From: Lachnospiraceae bacterium
Lineage (GTDB): Bacteria; Bacillota; Clostridia; Lachnospirales; Lachnospiraceae
Assembly: GCA_017412055.1 (NCBI GenBank)
Contig: JAFQOW010000034.1
Span: 1-54,899, forward strand
DNA length: 54,899 nucleotides
Direction: 5' to 3'
The notes under the pieces were generated by a model. It saw nothing but the letters and a program-made list of their open reading frames with translations. It did not search any database and was not told where the DNA came from. Positions 35,884 to 46,434 of the stretch are shown here, one piece after another; position 1 is the stretch's first letter, and each line of letters begins with the position of its first letter. A program made the translations under genes and the position numbers.

Positions 35884-36066
35884 TACTTTGTCTTATTTTT
35901 TAACTTGTATTTGTACACCCTATTTAATAGTAAGAGTATAGCATAAAGAGACATATTTGTAAAGAAAAAAGTAATGATTATTGGTTATATTATTTATTAA
36001 AAACAATGGAATTAGTTATAAAAATATTGTATACTTTAATTAGTTGATTTTCAGGAGGAAACAGAA

Positions 36067-37521
36067 ATGAAAAAAATTATTTTGTTTGGTGCAGGTAAGA
36101 ATGGAAGAGAAGCGATTGATTTTTTTGGAAAGGATAGTGTCGAATGTTTTGTAGATAATGATAAAAGCAAAATCGGAACAATATATTGTGACAAAAAAAT
36201 TATTTCTATAAACGAATTGAAAGAAATATGGAAGGATTATAAGATTATTGTCACACCTTATCCTAGTAGAGATATTATAGAACAGTTATTCCATACAGGA
36301 ATAAAAGAGGTTTGGACATATAAGCAGGGCTTAATAAAAAAATTTACTGATTATGTAAGAAATGTTGATTGGAAGAAGTATAAAAAGATATGTTGGTATT
36401 TGTCAGATGAATATGGAGAACCATTTTTTAGATTAATTCCTGAGGACATACAAGATAAGATTGAAATGGTAAATAAAGAACAGTTAGAGGCAAAGTATTT
36501 AGAACTTAATGGAGAATTTGAAAAATACTATGATGCGGTGGTAAATACATCACCTGAATTTTATATTGCAGATGAATGTTTTTTGAATAGAATAGTGAAA
36601 GGGATTGACAAGTACAATCCGTTCAAACAGATAAGTGTGTATCCGGAGGAACTGTTAATAAACGACAAATATGCTGATGGAGATGAGTCATTTACTGAAG
36701 AAGAAGTAAATAAAAAAAATGAAAATAATTATGAGAAATTTGAAATAATTAAGAAGTATGTAGATGAAGCAAAGGAAGAAGTACCGCTATTTAGTCTTAT
36801 AGAAGTAGAAACGATTAATAGGTGTAACGGTGTATGTGAATTTTGTCCTGTAAATGCAAAGGACGATCCTAGAGAAAAGCATATTATGTCAGAGGAACTG
36901 TTTTATGATATAGTGCGACAGTTAGAGGAAATAGATTATAGTGGACGTATATCTTTGTTTTCTAACAATGAGCCATTTTTAGATAATAGAATAATAGAGT
37001 TCAGTAAATATTTGAGAGAACATTTAAAAATGGCACGTATATATTTATACACAAATGGTACTTTGTTAAATATGCAAAAGTTTACGGAAATTATATCGTA
37101 TTTAGATGAGCTTATTATAGATAATTATACGCAGGACTTACATTTGATTAAACCTGTTGAGGAAATAAAACAGTATTGTGAGCAACATCCGGAATTAGTA
37201 AAGAAGGTTTCTATTGCATTGCGTAAACCAAAGGAAATAATGACTTCGCGAGGTGGAAGTGCACCAAATAGGCATGAACAGGTATCTTATCCAACTATGA
37301 CATGTGCGACACCTTTCCAACAGCTTGTAATAAGACCTACTGGACAAGTTAGTTTATGTTGTAATGACCCGTTGGGAAAGCATACATTGGGTGATTTAAC
37401 TAAGGAAAGCATACTTGATGTATGGTATGGAGAGAAATATAAAATGGTACGTAAAGCAATTGTGGATGGAAGAAAAAATATAGATATATGTCAATATTGC
37501 GATGCGTTTAATTTGTTTTAA
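36067..37521 (+). CDS. Radical SAM/SPASM enzyme with N-terminal YGAG-type module
   Basis: This 484-residue protein begins with a Rossmann-like module (IILFGAGKNGREAIDFF, then CFVDNDKSKIG, residues 1-85). From about residue 245 it is a radical SAM enzyme: the cluster motif C253-x3-C257-x2-C260 (CNGVCEFC) holds a 4Fe-4S cluster that cleaves S-adenosylmethionine. The C-terminus has SPASM-like cysteines (TCATPFQQLVIRPTGQVSLC, then C, and ICQYC) for a further cluster. Such enzymes modify peptides or sugars by radical chemistry. The substrate is unknown; nearby genes favour a glycan or a nucleotide sugar. A strong CAGGAGG site precedes the ATG. Confidence 0.85.
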   Translation: MKKIILFGAGKNGREAIDFFGKDSVECFVDNDKSKIGTIYCDKKIISINELKEIWKDYKIIVTPYPSRDIIEQLFHTGIKEVWTYKQGLIKKFTDYVRNVDWKKYKKICWYLSDEYGEPFFRLIPEDIQDKIEMVNKEQLEAKYLELNGEFEKYYDAVVNTSPEFYIADECFLNRIVKGIDKYNPFKQISVYPEELLINDKYADGDESFTEEEVNKKNENNYEKFEIIKKYVDEAKEEVPLFSLIEVETINRCNGVCEFCPVNAKDDPREKHIMSEELFYDIVRQLEEIDYSGRISLFSNNEPFLDNRIIEFSKYLREHLKMARIYLYTNGTLLNMQKFTEIISYLDELIIDNYTQDLHLIKPVEEIKQYCEQHPELVKKVSIALRKPKEIMTSRGGSAPNRHEQVSYPTMTCATPFQQLVIRPTGQVSLCCNDPLGKHTLGDLTKESILDVWYGEKYKMVRKAIVDGRKNIDICQYCDAFNLF

Positions 37522-37547
37522 AACAAGTGTAAAAGAATGGAGATAAC

Positions 37548-38918
37548 ATGAATAAAGAAAATATATTATTACTTCATATAGGTTCACCTAAAACAGGAAG
37601 TACAGCATTACAAAAGTTTTTTTGTGATAATAGAGAAAAGTTAGCAGAAAAAGGATGGCGATATCCAAGGCTTAAGGAAAGATTTTATTATTATGAAACA
37701 ACTGACATAGATAAAAACAAGAATGGAAATTTGCTGTTTTTACAAGATGGTTGTGTATTGGGAGAAGGTGAGCAGTGGAGGAATGTCTGGAAGGCAATAA
37801 AAGAAGAATTGGCATGTGGGAATGTTATATTGTCATCAGAGGAAATGTTTGAAATTGAAACTGATAAATTATTACAATATGTAAAAGGTGAGTATAATAA
37901 TGTAAAGGTTATTGTGTATTTAAGGTGTCAAGATGATTATATAGAAGCTTGTTGGAAACATTCAATTAAAGTAGGTGTGTGTAGTGATAATATACAAGAA
38001 TGGAATCAAAAGATGTATAGTAGGGAACACAATATTAAGATGATACATTATTATGATAAATTAAAAGATATCGAAAGAATAATTGGAAAAGAAAACTTAA
38101 TAGTTCGTCCATATGAAAAGGAGCAGTTTGAGGGTGAATGGAAAAATATAGCATCAGATTTTTTGAAATATATAGGTATTACAGAACTTACAGGCTTTAA
38201 TGAAGTGCATAAAGAAAATATTAGTTATGAAGGTGCTGTATTAGAAACAAAGAGAATAATTAATTGTAATTATGGCAATATTAGTCCGTTTGATAAAGTT
38301 TACATAGATACTAATCTCTTTGTAAGGCGTGCTATGGAGAAGAATATGAATACTGAACATAGTCAAAAATATAGTTATCTTACTAAAGAAGAAAGAATGA
38401 AGATAGCAAATACTTTTGACAAAGAAAATAAACAAATTGCACAGGAATTTTTGTGTCGAAGTGATGGGATATTATTCTATAATAATGAAAAAACATATGA
38501 TGAGTACGTGGTTGATTATAAGCAACTGTTTGATTTTTCGATTAAAATGTTAGGGAGCATGATAATTGAACATAATAAAAGGATTATAGTTGAAAATACA
38601 TCATTTAGACTTATGGAGTTGAAATTACAGGTTATTTCTTCGGGGAGAGATATAGTATTGTATGGTGCGGGAGAGAGATGCCGATGGCTACTTTATAACA
38701 CAAAAATTATTGGGTTTAAGATTGTTGATAACGATTTGCATAAGCAAGGAAAACTGTTAGATGAAATAATTATAGGAAAACCAGAAGAATATATTGATAA
38801 AAATAAATATGTAATAATTGTGACTTGCAGACAGTCTGGAGAGATTGAACAACAGTTAAAGAGTTATGGTTTAGTAGATGGACAGGATTTTATATTGATG
38901 AGTGATTATATTTACTAG
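37548..38918 (+). CDS. Sulfotransferase with C-terminal YGAG module
   Basis: The N-terminal 270 residues are a PAPS-dependent sulfotransferase. The 5'-phosphosulfate loop HIGSPKTGSTALQ lies at residues 10-22, ILSSEE follows the family, and VKVIVYLRCQDDYIEACWKH contains the Arg and nearby residues of the 3'-phosphate-binding motif. From about residue 367 a Rossmann-like module follows (IVLYGAGERCRWLLYN, then KIVDNDLHKQGK). The enzyme would transfer sulfate to a hydroxyl or amine of the island's glycan. CysD and CysN-CysC, which make its donor PAPS, are encoded 1.2 kb downstream. It begins 26 bases after the radical SAM gene. Confidence 0.83.
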   Translation: MNKENILLLHIGSPKTGSTALQKFFCDNREKLAEKGWRYPRLKERFYYYETTDIDKNKNGNLLFLQDGCVLGEGEQWRNVWKAIKEELACGNVILSSEEMFEIETDKLLQYVKGEYNNVKVIVYLRCQDDYIEACWKHSIKVGVCSDNIQEWNQKMYSREHNIKMIHYYDKLKDIERIIGKENLIVRPYEKEQFEGEWKNIASDFLKYIGITELTGFNEVHKENISYEGAVLETKRIINCNYGNISPFDKVYIDTNLFVRRAMEKNMNTEHSQKYSYLTKEERMKIANTFDKENKQIAQEFLCRSDGILFYNNEKTYDEYVVDYKQLFDFSIKMLGSMIIEHNKRIIVENTSFRLMELKLQVISSGRDIVLYGAGERCRWLLYNTKIIGFKIVDNDLHKQGKLLDEIIIGKPEEYIDKNKYVIIVTCRQSGEIEQQLKSYGLVDGQDFILMSDYIY

Positions 38919-38922
38919 ATTT

Positions 38923-38959
38923 TACAAATGAGGAGAGATTTTTTCTCTTCTCATTTGTA
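38923..38959 (+). terminator. Hairpin after the sulfotransferase gene
   Basis: A 16-bp stem (38923-38938 with 38944-38959, one G-T pair) with a TTTTT loop follows the stop by 4 bases. The trailing sequence is only moderately T-rich, so it may attenuate transcription or protect the RNA end rather than stop it fully. Confidence 0.6.
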
Positions 38960-39179
38960 TTAATGAATAGATGATAGTAACTATTTAGTTATTCAAATTT
39001 TATGAGTTTAATCTTATTTTGTATTTAGGATAACATAGTGTATTAATGGTAATAGCAAATTTATACATTGATAATCATAATGGCAGAAGAGTAAGGATTT
39101 ACATATGGTAGTGTATATGTTAAAATACTTGCGTAAAAAAAGTCTTGTAATGGTGATAACTGTAATTGAGGAGCAAGTT

Positions 39180-40046
39180 ATGTTAATAGATAAAATTAGA
39201 TGTGAATGCAAAAGTGTAATTAAATCTGTGTTATTATTTATCATAATGATGGTTGTTTGTGTTGTTATCAGTTTTATGCTTCAGGCTTCTATGGGACAAA
39301 TTGAAAAATGGATTACAAAATGGCCTAAAGAATTATTGGCATTATGTGGAATCACTAAATTAGGTGTTAAGAATTTAAAGATAACACCTTTTTATATGAT
39401 GCTTATAATAACTAATATTATAGCTATATGTAGATGTGCGTCTGTTGGCTCGGAATTTATGGTTAGTGATATGGAAAGCGGAAGGGTAAAACAGTATATT
39501 AATCAGCCTTTTAATAGAAGAGAAATCTATTGGATAAGGGTTATTATTTCATCGCTTATAGCAGTTATACATTGGATAATATATTTTTTGTTTGAGTTAT
39601 TTTTTACAAGATTTATGTGCAAAAAGTTAGATATAGTTTCAAAATATGAGTTGGAAGCTATAAGAGGTATGTTTGGAAAAAGTGTGGTGTGTGTGCTGTT
39701 AGTATTTTCAATTTGCTTACTTTATAGTATGAATGAAAAACGAAAAATGTCTAATAGTAATTTTTTGTCCTTGATTTGTATATGTTCCTTTGTGGCAGGA
39801 AATATGTACAAAATTTTTGAATTAATAGGTTATTATATGCGAAGGCAACAGATAAATGATAAGTCAGTGATGTTTGTGGCAGACCGATTAGAAAGAATTA
39901 GATTTTTATTTCCTTTTACGGCGCTTAATCCGTTAAATTCAGAAAAACATCCTTTGCCAGATGGAATATGGATATGGTGTATAATTATTACTATTGGATT
40001 GCTCGGATTGAGTCGATATATATTTGGTAAGAAAGATTTTGCGTAA
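39180..40046 (+). CDS. ABC-2 type permease-like membrane protein
   Basis: This protein of 288 residues has about six hydrophobic segments, starting with SVLLFIIMMVVCVVISFML, and the typical ABC-2 permease stretch FMVSDMESGRVKQYINQPFN with RREIYWIRVIIS. The frame opens at 39105, but GAGGAG stands 6 bases before the ATG at 39180, so that start is preferred. No ATPase gene adjoins it; the only ABC ATPase in the window is the orphan at 18323-19192. It could export a small product or be part of a bacitracin-type system split across the chromosome. Confidence 0.65.
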   Translation: MLIDKIRCECKSVIKSVLLFIIMMVVCVVISFMLQASMGQIEKWITKWPKELLALCGITKLGVKNLKITPFYMMLIITNIIAICRCASVGSEFMVSDMESGRVKQYINQPFNRREIYWIRVIISSLIAVIHWIIYFLFELFFTRFMCKKLDIVSKYELEAIRGMFGKSVVCVLLVFSICLLYSMNEKRKMSNSNFLSLICICSFVAGNMYKIFELIGYYMRRQQINDKSVMFVADRLERIRFLFPFTALNPLNSEKHPLPDGIWIWCIIITIGLLGLSRYIFGKKDFA

Positions 40047-40082
40047 ATAAATTGACATAAAAGAAAAGGTAAAGGTGAAGCA

Positions 40083-40988
40083 GTGGTGAAAGGTAAGATG
40101 ACTCATTTAGATAAATTAGAAGTAGAGGCTATATATATTATGCGAGAGGTAGTGGCTGAGTGTGAGAAACCAGTTATGTTATATTCTATAGGTAAGGACA
40201 GCTCTGTTATGCTACATCTTGCTATGAAGGCGTTTTATCCTGAGAAGCCACCATTTCCTTTTATGCATATAGATACTAGCTGGAAATTTAAGGAAATGTT
40301 AGACTTTCGTGATAGAGTAGCAGACAAATATGGGATAGAGATGCTTGTATACAGAAATGAGAAGGCTATAGAGCAGGGGATTAATCCGTTTGACCATGGC
40401 TCTGCGTATACTGATATTATGAAAACACAGGCATTGAAGCAGGCACTTGATAAATATGGTTTTACGGCTGCGTTTGGCGGTGGTAGAAGAGATGAAGAAA
40501 AATCTAGAGCCAAAGAGAGAATCTTTTCGTTTAGAAATGAAGAACATGCATGGGACCCAAAGAATCAGCGTCCTGAGCTATGGGATATATATAATACAAG
40601 GATACATAAGGGCGAAAGCATGAGAGTGTTTCCACTATCGAATTGGACTGAAAAGGATATATGGCAATATATATGTCGCGAAAATATAGATATAGTTCCA
40701 TTGTATTTTGCTAAGGAAAGACCTGTTGTATACAGAGATGGCAATATTATCATGGTGGATGATGAAAGGATGAAACTTCGTGCTGATGAAGAGATAGTTA
40801 TGAAAAAGGTTCGATTTAGAACCCTAGGATGCTATCCACTTACAGGAGCGATAGAGTCAGATGCTGATACGCTGGAAGCTATCGTAGCGGAAACTCTTGG
40901 GGCTGTGTCATCTGAGAGGACAAGTCGTGTTATTGACCATGAGGCAGCAGGTAGTATGGAGAGAAGAAAGAAAGAGGGATATTTCTAA
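40083..40988 (+). CDS. cysD: Sulfate adenylyltransferase small subunit CysD
   Basis: This 301-residue protein is CysD, the PP-loop subunit that makes adenosine 5'-phosphosulfate from ATP and sulfate together with the GTPase CysN. The motifs are clear: [19 protein letters not shown] near the N-terminus, [20 protein letters not shown], and [18 protein letters not shown] codons at 40083 and 40086 and an ATG at 40098 are all possible starts; the AAAGGTG at 40071-40077 favours the GTGs. cysN-cysC follows after one base. No sulfate-reduction genes are present, so the product is destined for PAPS and sulfation. Confidence 0.96.
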   Translation: MVKGKMTHLDKLEVEAIYIMREVVAECEKPVMLYSIGKDSSVMLHLAMKAFYPEKPPFPFMHIDTSWKFKEMLDFRDRVADKYGIEMLVYRNEKAIEQGINPFDHGSAYTDIMKTQALKQALDKYGFTAAFGGGRRDEEKSRAKERIFSFRNEEHAWDPKNQRPELWDIYNTRIHKGESMRVFPLSNWTEKDIWQYICRENIDIVPLYFAKERPVVYRDGNIIMVDDERMKLRADEEIVMKKVRFRTLGCYPLTGAIESDADTLEAIVAETLGAVSSERTSRVIDHEAAGSMERRKKEGYF

Positions 40989-40989
40989 G

Positions 40990-42807
40990 ATGAACGATTT
41001 GCTTAAATTTATCACATGTGGTAGTGTGGACGATGGAAAGTCAACTCTTATAGGACATATGCTATATGATGCGAAGCTTATATTTACGGACCAAGAAAAT
41101 GCGTTGATATTGGATAGCAGAGTGGGAAGCCGTGGTGGAGAGATAGATTATTCGCTTTTGTTAGATGGTCTTATGGCTGAGCGAGAGCAGGGAATAACTA
41201 TAGACGTAGCATATAGATATTTTAATACAGAGAAAAGAAGCTTTATAGTGGCAGATACTCCAGGGCACGAAGAGTATACAAGGAATATGGCGGTAGGTGC
41301 ATCCTTTGCAGATTTGGCTATTATCTTGGTGGATGGCTCAAAGGGATTACTTACACAGACACGAAGACACGCTAGGATATGTGCATTAATGGGTATAAGA
41401 CATTTTGTGTTTGCCGTTAATAAGATGGATTTAGTATCTTATGATGCGGAAGTGTTTCAAAAGATAGAGCTTGATATACGAAAGCTTATGGTGGAGTTTA
41501 AATATGCTACTTTGTGCGTATTGCCAGTATCTGCAACAGAGGGAGATAATGTGACTACACCATCTAAAAATATGTTATGGTATAGAGGGGCTACATTATT
41601 ATCATATTTAGAAAATATAGATGTTTCAAAGGAAGAAAGCAAGGAAGGGTGTATACTTCCAGTTCAGAGAGTATGTAGACCAAATGCGAATTTTAGAGGA
41701 TTTCAGGGTCAGATTGTACAGGGAAAGTTATCTGTAGGAGATAAGGTTAAGGTATTACCTAGTGGACAAACAGCTTGTCTAAGTAGTATGTATGTTACGG
41801 ATAAAGCTATGGATACATGTATTGAGGGTCAGGCGGTTACAGTTTCTATTGATAGGGAGATAGATATATCCAGAGGGTGTGTTATCACTACAGAGGAATC
41901 ATTGTCAATTGGAAGACTTTTTAAAGCAAGTTTATTATGGATGGATAATGATGAACTCATAGAAGGTAGAAGTTATCTGTTAAAGCTTGGTGGGAAAATG
42001 GTTCCGGCTACGGTACAGAAGCTTCATTATCAGATAGATGTAAATACAGGTGAAAAAAAGTTGATAAAAAAGGGGCATAAAAACGAGATAATTTCTTGTG
42101 ATATAAGTGTGTCGGAAAAGATAGTTCTTCAAAACTTTGAAAAATGTATGGCTATGGGAAGATTTATCCTTATAGATAGAGTTACGAATATGACATCGGC
42201 CTGCGGAAGGGTTGAGTATGTGTTGAGACGTTCTGATAATCTTACATATCAAAATATGGATATAACAAGGGATATCAGAGCTGAAATGCTTGGACAAAAA
42301 CCGGTGACATTATGGTTTACGGGTTTGTCAGGTTCTGGTAAATCAACTGTAGCCAATGCAGTTGAAAAGGAATTGGTAGCTATGGGGAAACATACGATGA
42401 TACTAGATGGTGATAATGTTCGTATGGGTTTAAATAAAAATTTGGGATTTACTGAAACAGACAGAGTAGAGAATATCAGAAGAATTGCAGAGGTGGCAAA
42501 GCTTATGAATGATGCGGGTCTTATAGTGCTTGTATCTGCCATATCGCCTTATAATGTAGACCGGGCTAATGCCAGAGCTATAATAGGTGATGCTTATAGG
42601 GAAATATATATAAGTACGCCACTTGAGGTGTGTGAGAAGAGGGACGTGAAGGGCCTTTATGCTAAAGCAAGACAAGGTCAGTTACCAAATTTTACAGGTA
42701 TATCAGCACCATATGAAGTGCCTAAGGATGCAGAGCTTAGCATAGATACATCACTTATGGAGCTTGAAAGGTCGGTAGAAAAGATAGTTAAGCTATGTTG
42801 TGTATAA
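40990..42807 (+). CDS. cysNC: Bifunctional CysN-CysC: ATP sulfurylase GTPase plus APS kinase
   Basis: This 605-residue fusion joins CysN (residues 1-430) and CysC (about 436-605). The GTPase part has G1 GSVDDGKSTLIG, G3 DTPGHEEYTRNM and G4 NKMD. The kinase part has the P-loop GLSGSGKST and the APS-binding DGDNVRMGLNKNLGF and NVDRANAR. Together with CysD it turns sulfate, ATP and GTP into PAPS in two steps. The frame opens earlier, but the ATG at 40990, one base after the cysD stop and matching the family N-terminus (MNDLLKFITCGSVDDGKST), is the start. Its base composition is richer in GC than the nearby glycosyltransferases. Confidence 0.95.
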   Translation: MNDLLKFITCGSVDDGKSTLIGHMLYDAKLIFTDQENALILDSRVGSRGGEIDYSLLLDGLMAEREQGITIDVAYRYFNTEKRSFIVADTPGHEEYTRNMAVGASFADLAIILVDGSKGLLTQTRRHARICALMGIRHFVFAVNKMDLVSYDAEVFQKIELDIRKLMVEFKYATLCVLPVSATEGDNVTTPSKNMLWYRGATLLSYLENIDVSKEESKEGCILPVQRVCRPNANFRGFQGQIVQGKLSVGDKVKVLPSGQTACLSSMYVTDKAMDTCIEGQAVTVSIDREIDISRGCVITTEESLSIGRLFKASLLWMDNDELIEGRSYLLKLGGKMVPATVQKLHYQIDVNTGEKKLIKKGHKNEIISCDISVSEKIVLQNFEKCMAMGRFILIDRVTNMTSACGRVEYVLRRSDNLTYQNMDITRDIRAEMLGQKPVTLWFTGLSGSGKSTVANAVEKELVAMGKHTMILDGDNVRMGLNKNLGFTETDRVENIRRIAEVAKLMNDAGLIVLVSAISPYNVDRANARAIIGDAYREIYISTPLEVCEKRDVKGLYAKARQGQLPNFTGISAPYEVPKDAELSIDTSLMELERSVEKIVKLCCV

Positions 42808-42850
42808 ATAATTAAAGGGTTAATTGGAATATATAATGGTGGATACGTAA

Positions 42851-44140
42851 GTGAAGGATTTATTTGAATTAGTAAAACAAATGTTTAAAATAGGATGTAT
42901 AGGTTTTGGTGGTGGTAGTGCTCTTATACCTGTATTAGAAAGAGAAACTGTTACGAAAAAGGATGTTATTTCAAAATCAGAGTTTGACAAAAACGTTGTG
43001 GTTGCAAGTATAACACCAGGTGCGTTACCAGTAGAAATAGCATCTGGTATCGGGCTGTCAGCTGCATCTTATTTGGGTATGGTGCTTAGTGCTGTAGCCA
43101 TGGCACTTCCAGGAGTAGTGATTACTATATTGCTTTTATCACTATTTACAGGTGTAGAGACACAGGCATTAAATATCATAAATTATGTAGCGGTTCCTGT
43201 GTCTGTGTACATTATATATATGTTACTTTTGTATATTAAAAAAGCAGTTTATATAGGTGATAAAGATATTTCAGTCAGAGACAAAACATTATATATTTTG
43301 ACGGTACTGATAGTATTTGCTCTAAATGCGGGCAAAGAGATTGAAGCACTTACAGGTAGTGATGTTCTTATGTTTTTTGATCTATCTTCTATACAGATAC
43401 TTGGAATGGCTTTTTTTGTCATAATATTTAATGGAAGTGGTATTAAGTTATGGAAAAGTATACTTACAGTAATATTGTGTGCATCTTATGCTGTTTGTGT
43501 AGGAAAAAATAATATAGATTATCCTGCTGTGGAAAATGGATTAAAAACATTTATGATATTGTTTGGGACTGGTAGTTTGTATGTAACGTTTAAAGAAGAC
43601 AGTAGTTCTTGGGATGTAGATTGGAACGGGCTATGGAGGTGCTTGGCTGTTTGGATAGGTGTTTTGTTTGTGTTGCTATTGCCAGCTTTGTTGATGGTTG
43701 ATGATATATGGCCATTCGTAGGCAGAGGGTTATTGTCATCGTTTATGTCATTTGGTGGTGGTGATGCTTATTTGTCTATGGCTGATGGTGTATTTGTGCA
43801 GTCAGGAATGGTGTCAGAAGCTATATTTTATGGACAATTAGTCGTTATAGTAAACGTATTGCCAGGCTCTATATTATGTAAAACTCTTTCTGGTATCGGT
43901 TATTTGATAGGTTACGGAATATCAGGTAATGTTATGGTAGGTATAGCAATGGCAATTGGTGGATTTGGTATCAGTATATTTGGTTCGTGTGCTATATCTA
44001 TTACATGCTTACATTTATATTCGGGATTGCAAAAGCTACGTGTTTTTAATATTGTTGGTCGATGGATAAGGCCGATTGTTGGTGGAACTTTGCTTAGTAT
44101 ATGTTTGTCGTTGATAGTAGGCATAGTATCGAATTTTTAG
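42851..44140 (+). CDS. chrA: CHR-family anion transporter (chromate/sulfate type)
   Basis: This 429-residue membrane protein is a two-domain CHR transporter. The first half has the family motif KIGCIGFGGGSALIPVLERE and SITPGALPVEIASGIGLSAA; the second half repeats it as FMSFGGGDAYLSMADGVF and NVLPGSILCKTLSG. At least ten hydrophobic segments are visible. CHR proteins are known for exporting chromate and are thought to handle related oxyanions. Directly after cysD-cysNC, an anion such as sulfate is the natural substrate, and import of sulfate for PAPS synthesis is possible. The start is GTG at 42851 with a weak ribosome site. Confidence 0.85.
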   Translation: MKDLFELVKQMFKIGCIGFGGGSALIPVLERETVTKKDVISKSEFDKNVVVASITPGALPVEIASGIGLSAASYLGMVLSAVAMALPGVVITILLLSLFTGVETQALNIINYVAVPVSVYIIYMLLLYIKKAVYIGDKDISVRDKTLYILTVLIVFALNAGKEIEALTGSDVLMFFDLSSIQILGMAFFVIIFNGSGIKLWKSILTVILCASYAVCVGKNNIDYPAVENGLKTFMILFGTGSLYVTFKEDSSSWDVDWNGLWRCLAVWIGVLFVLLLPALLMVDDIWPFVGRGLLSSFMSFGGGDAYLSMADGVFVQSGMVSEAIFYGQLVVIVNVLPGSILCKTLSGIGYLIGYGISGNVMVGIAMAIGGFGISIFGSCAISITCLHLYSGLQKLRVFNIVGRWIRPIVGGTLLSICLSLIVGIVSNF

Positions 44141-44212
44141 GGAAGATGGGTATTAATAATATTTCATATTATAGCAAATAACAGTTTGATATTTGTTGTA
44201 GGAGACGTAAAA

Positions 44213-46406
44213 ATGGATATAAATAAAGAATTAGATGATATAATTTTTAAATATGATTTAGATAGATGTTATCCTAAGTATAGAGAGAAATATAAAGCAG
44301 AAGCTGTTTTAACAGAGATGATTTCAGAAATATGCCGTGATAAAATAAATACATTATGTGTATGTGCAAATATGTTGGAAGTAGATATTATTAAACAAAT
44401 ATCTCAGGGAATTGTTTACATAGAATGCATATCGTTTAAGAATAAGGATTTTAATATATTAGAAAATGTTCAATGGGAAAAGTATAATAAAATATATATA
44501 GTATCGTATGAACAATATGCTTGTATATCTGAATGGCTTTCAGAACAAAATATACATTATGAGTGGTTTTATGATATTATACAAGAATATGGTTGTTTTT
44601 TAGATGAAGACTTTTATAAATTTAATATAGACGAAAGTGAGCAGTTCTTTGTAAATTGTTTTCCAGGTAAAGAGGAGAGAAGAAATAATATACAATTGGA
44701 GTTATATAAATGTCAAATAGAATATGAAAAGGCGCAAGAATTTAAGAAAAAGAGTTTTGAACTAGAAAAATGTTTGTTTCTGTCATTGTATATGAGAAAC
44801 TTCGCTTTAGCTGATTTGTATTTTCAAAAGCTTAAAAAGGTAGACTTAAGATTTGAAAAATCAAATGAGGAAATTAATGACCTATTATATAAAATAAAAG
44901 AAATAATTAATAAAAAACAAAATAAGGATATAGTGTTGTATTGGATGGATGCTATCCCTTATGAAGATTGCGGCGATATGCATTATGTACAAGAACAGAT
45001 GAGAAAATCTGTTGTATTTGAGAATGCATTCACATCAACTCCTTATACGTTTGCGACGTTTAAAAATATGTTTTTAGGAAAATATATTGTTGATGATAGA
45101 GCATATCAGATAAGGAATATAAATATTTCAGATAGTGAGACATTAACTTTATTAAAGGAGCAAGGATATAATATTAAGTCAATAAGCGGCTACATGAGGT
45201 GGCTTAATTATGAATATTGTTCGGTCAAAAGGCATGAATTGCTTGATTCATGTTCGATTATTTTATGGGATTTGCTTAATAATTTAGTGAACGAAGAGAG
45301 AAAGACTTTTTATATTGTACATATGTTAGTGGAAGGACATTATCCTTTTTTAAGCTCTCAAATGTCGCAAGATAGTATAAAAAATAACAGGTTACGATAT
45401 ATACAAGGAAGGAATTGGATTCTCAGTTAAAGTTTTATGATAATTTTCTAAGTGAAGAATCGTTTCGTATATATATGAGTGATCATGGGCAACGTGATTT
45501 TTGTACAAGGTATCATATTATATTTGCGGTATATAATAGATGTTTAGGAAGTAGAGTGATTAAAGATATGTTTTCTGTTAATGATTTTGTGAAGATAATT
45601 AAACAGATATTAGAAAAGCATAATATAGATGAGAGGGAATTAAAAAGAGAGTATATAAAGGTACAAGATATTGATAAGTATAATCCTAAAATAATTAAAA
45701 GAATATTAAAGGATAAGAATACACCTGATATAGATTTACTCGGATATAAAGGAGTAATTACTTGCAATGAAATGAATATTAAATTTAGGAATGGTCAGGA
45801 GTGGTTTGTATATCGAGATGGCGTTAAATATGAACCAGTATTATGGATGGAACACATCTATTCAAATCCTGAAGTAGAATTATCACGTAGATGCACGGAA
45901 GAATATCCAGAGGAAATTGTTAATGATGAATTATTTAAGTATTTTAGAGAAATATATAAATTGTTTGATAAGTATTATATTAAATTAAAAAAATATATGG
46001 AAATAATTTATAAGGAATTAGATAAATATCCCTGCAATAGTGTGGCTATTCGTATGGGGGAGAGCATTCCGTTCATTTGTTTGCAAGAATGAGCGAAAAA
46101 TATAAGGCTAAAATAGCGTATTTTATTGATGATAATAAAAATTGTGCATGTAAGGACTGTGGAATACCTGTAATTACGTTGAGTGAGTTGCCAAAAGAAA
46201 ATATATGTGCAATTATTCTTTCATCATATGATTATCTTAATATGTTAAGAAGGGAATCAAAACAATATCCTAAAAATATAGATGTAATAGATATATATTC
46301 TGTGTTAGAAAAAAATAGAATATATTGTACAAAAAGCTTCTATATGGATATTAGGTTAGATGATGAAGATTATGATGTTTTTTTTTCACTCGATGAAGTA
46401 GAATAA
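44213..46406 (+). pseudogene. Alkaline-phosphatase-superfamily protein broken by two frameshifts
   Basis: Three frames together encode a homolog of the intact gene at 47690-49885. Frame 1 (44213-45430) carries VLYWMDAIPYEDCGDM, the Thr-rich FTSTPYTFATFKNMF nucleophile region and EGHYPF. Frame 2 (about 45415-46092) continues with FRIYMSDHGQ. Frame 3 (to 46406) has the C-terminal module. Compared with the intact copy, about 4 bases are missing near 45410-45418, and one G is missing from the run at 46056-46060 (five G here, six at 49534-49539). Restoring that base gives a continuous match (MGGEHSVHLFARMSEKY). The ATG at 44213 has a TAGGAG site. Decay, phase variation or sequence error are all possible. 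Confidence 0.8.
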
Positions 46407-46434
46407 TTTGCGTATTGAAAAGGAGAAGGGTAAG

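Noticed and set aside
40083-42807. Assimilatory sulfate reduction operon
   Set aside because: No cysH, cysI or cysJ; the only PAPS user seen is a sulfotransferase.
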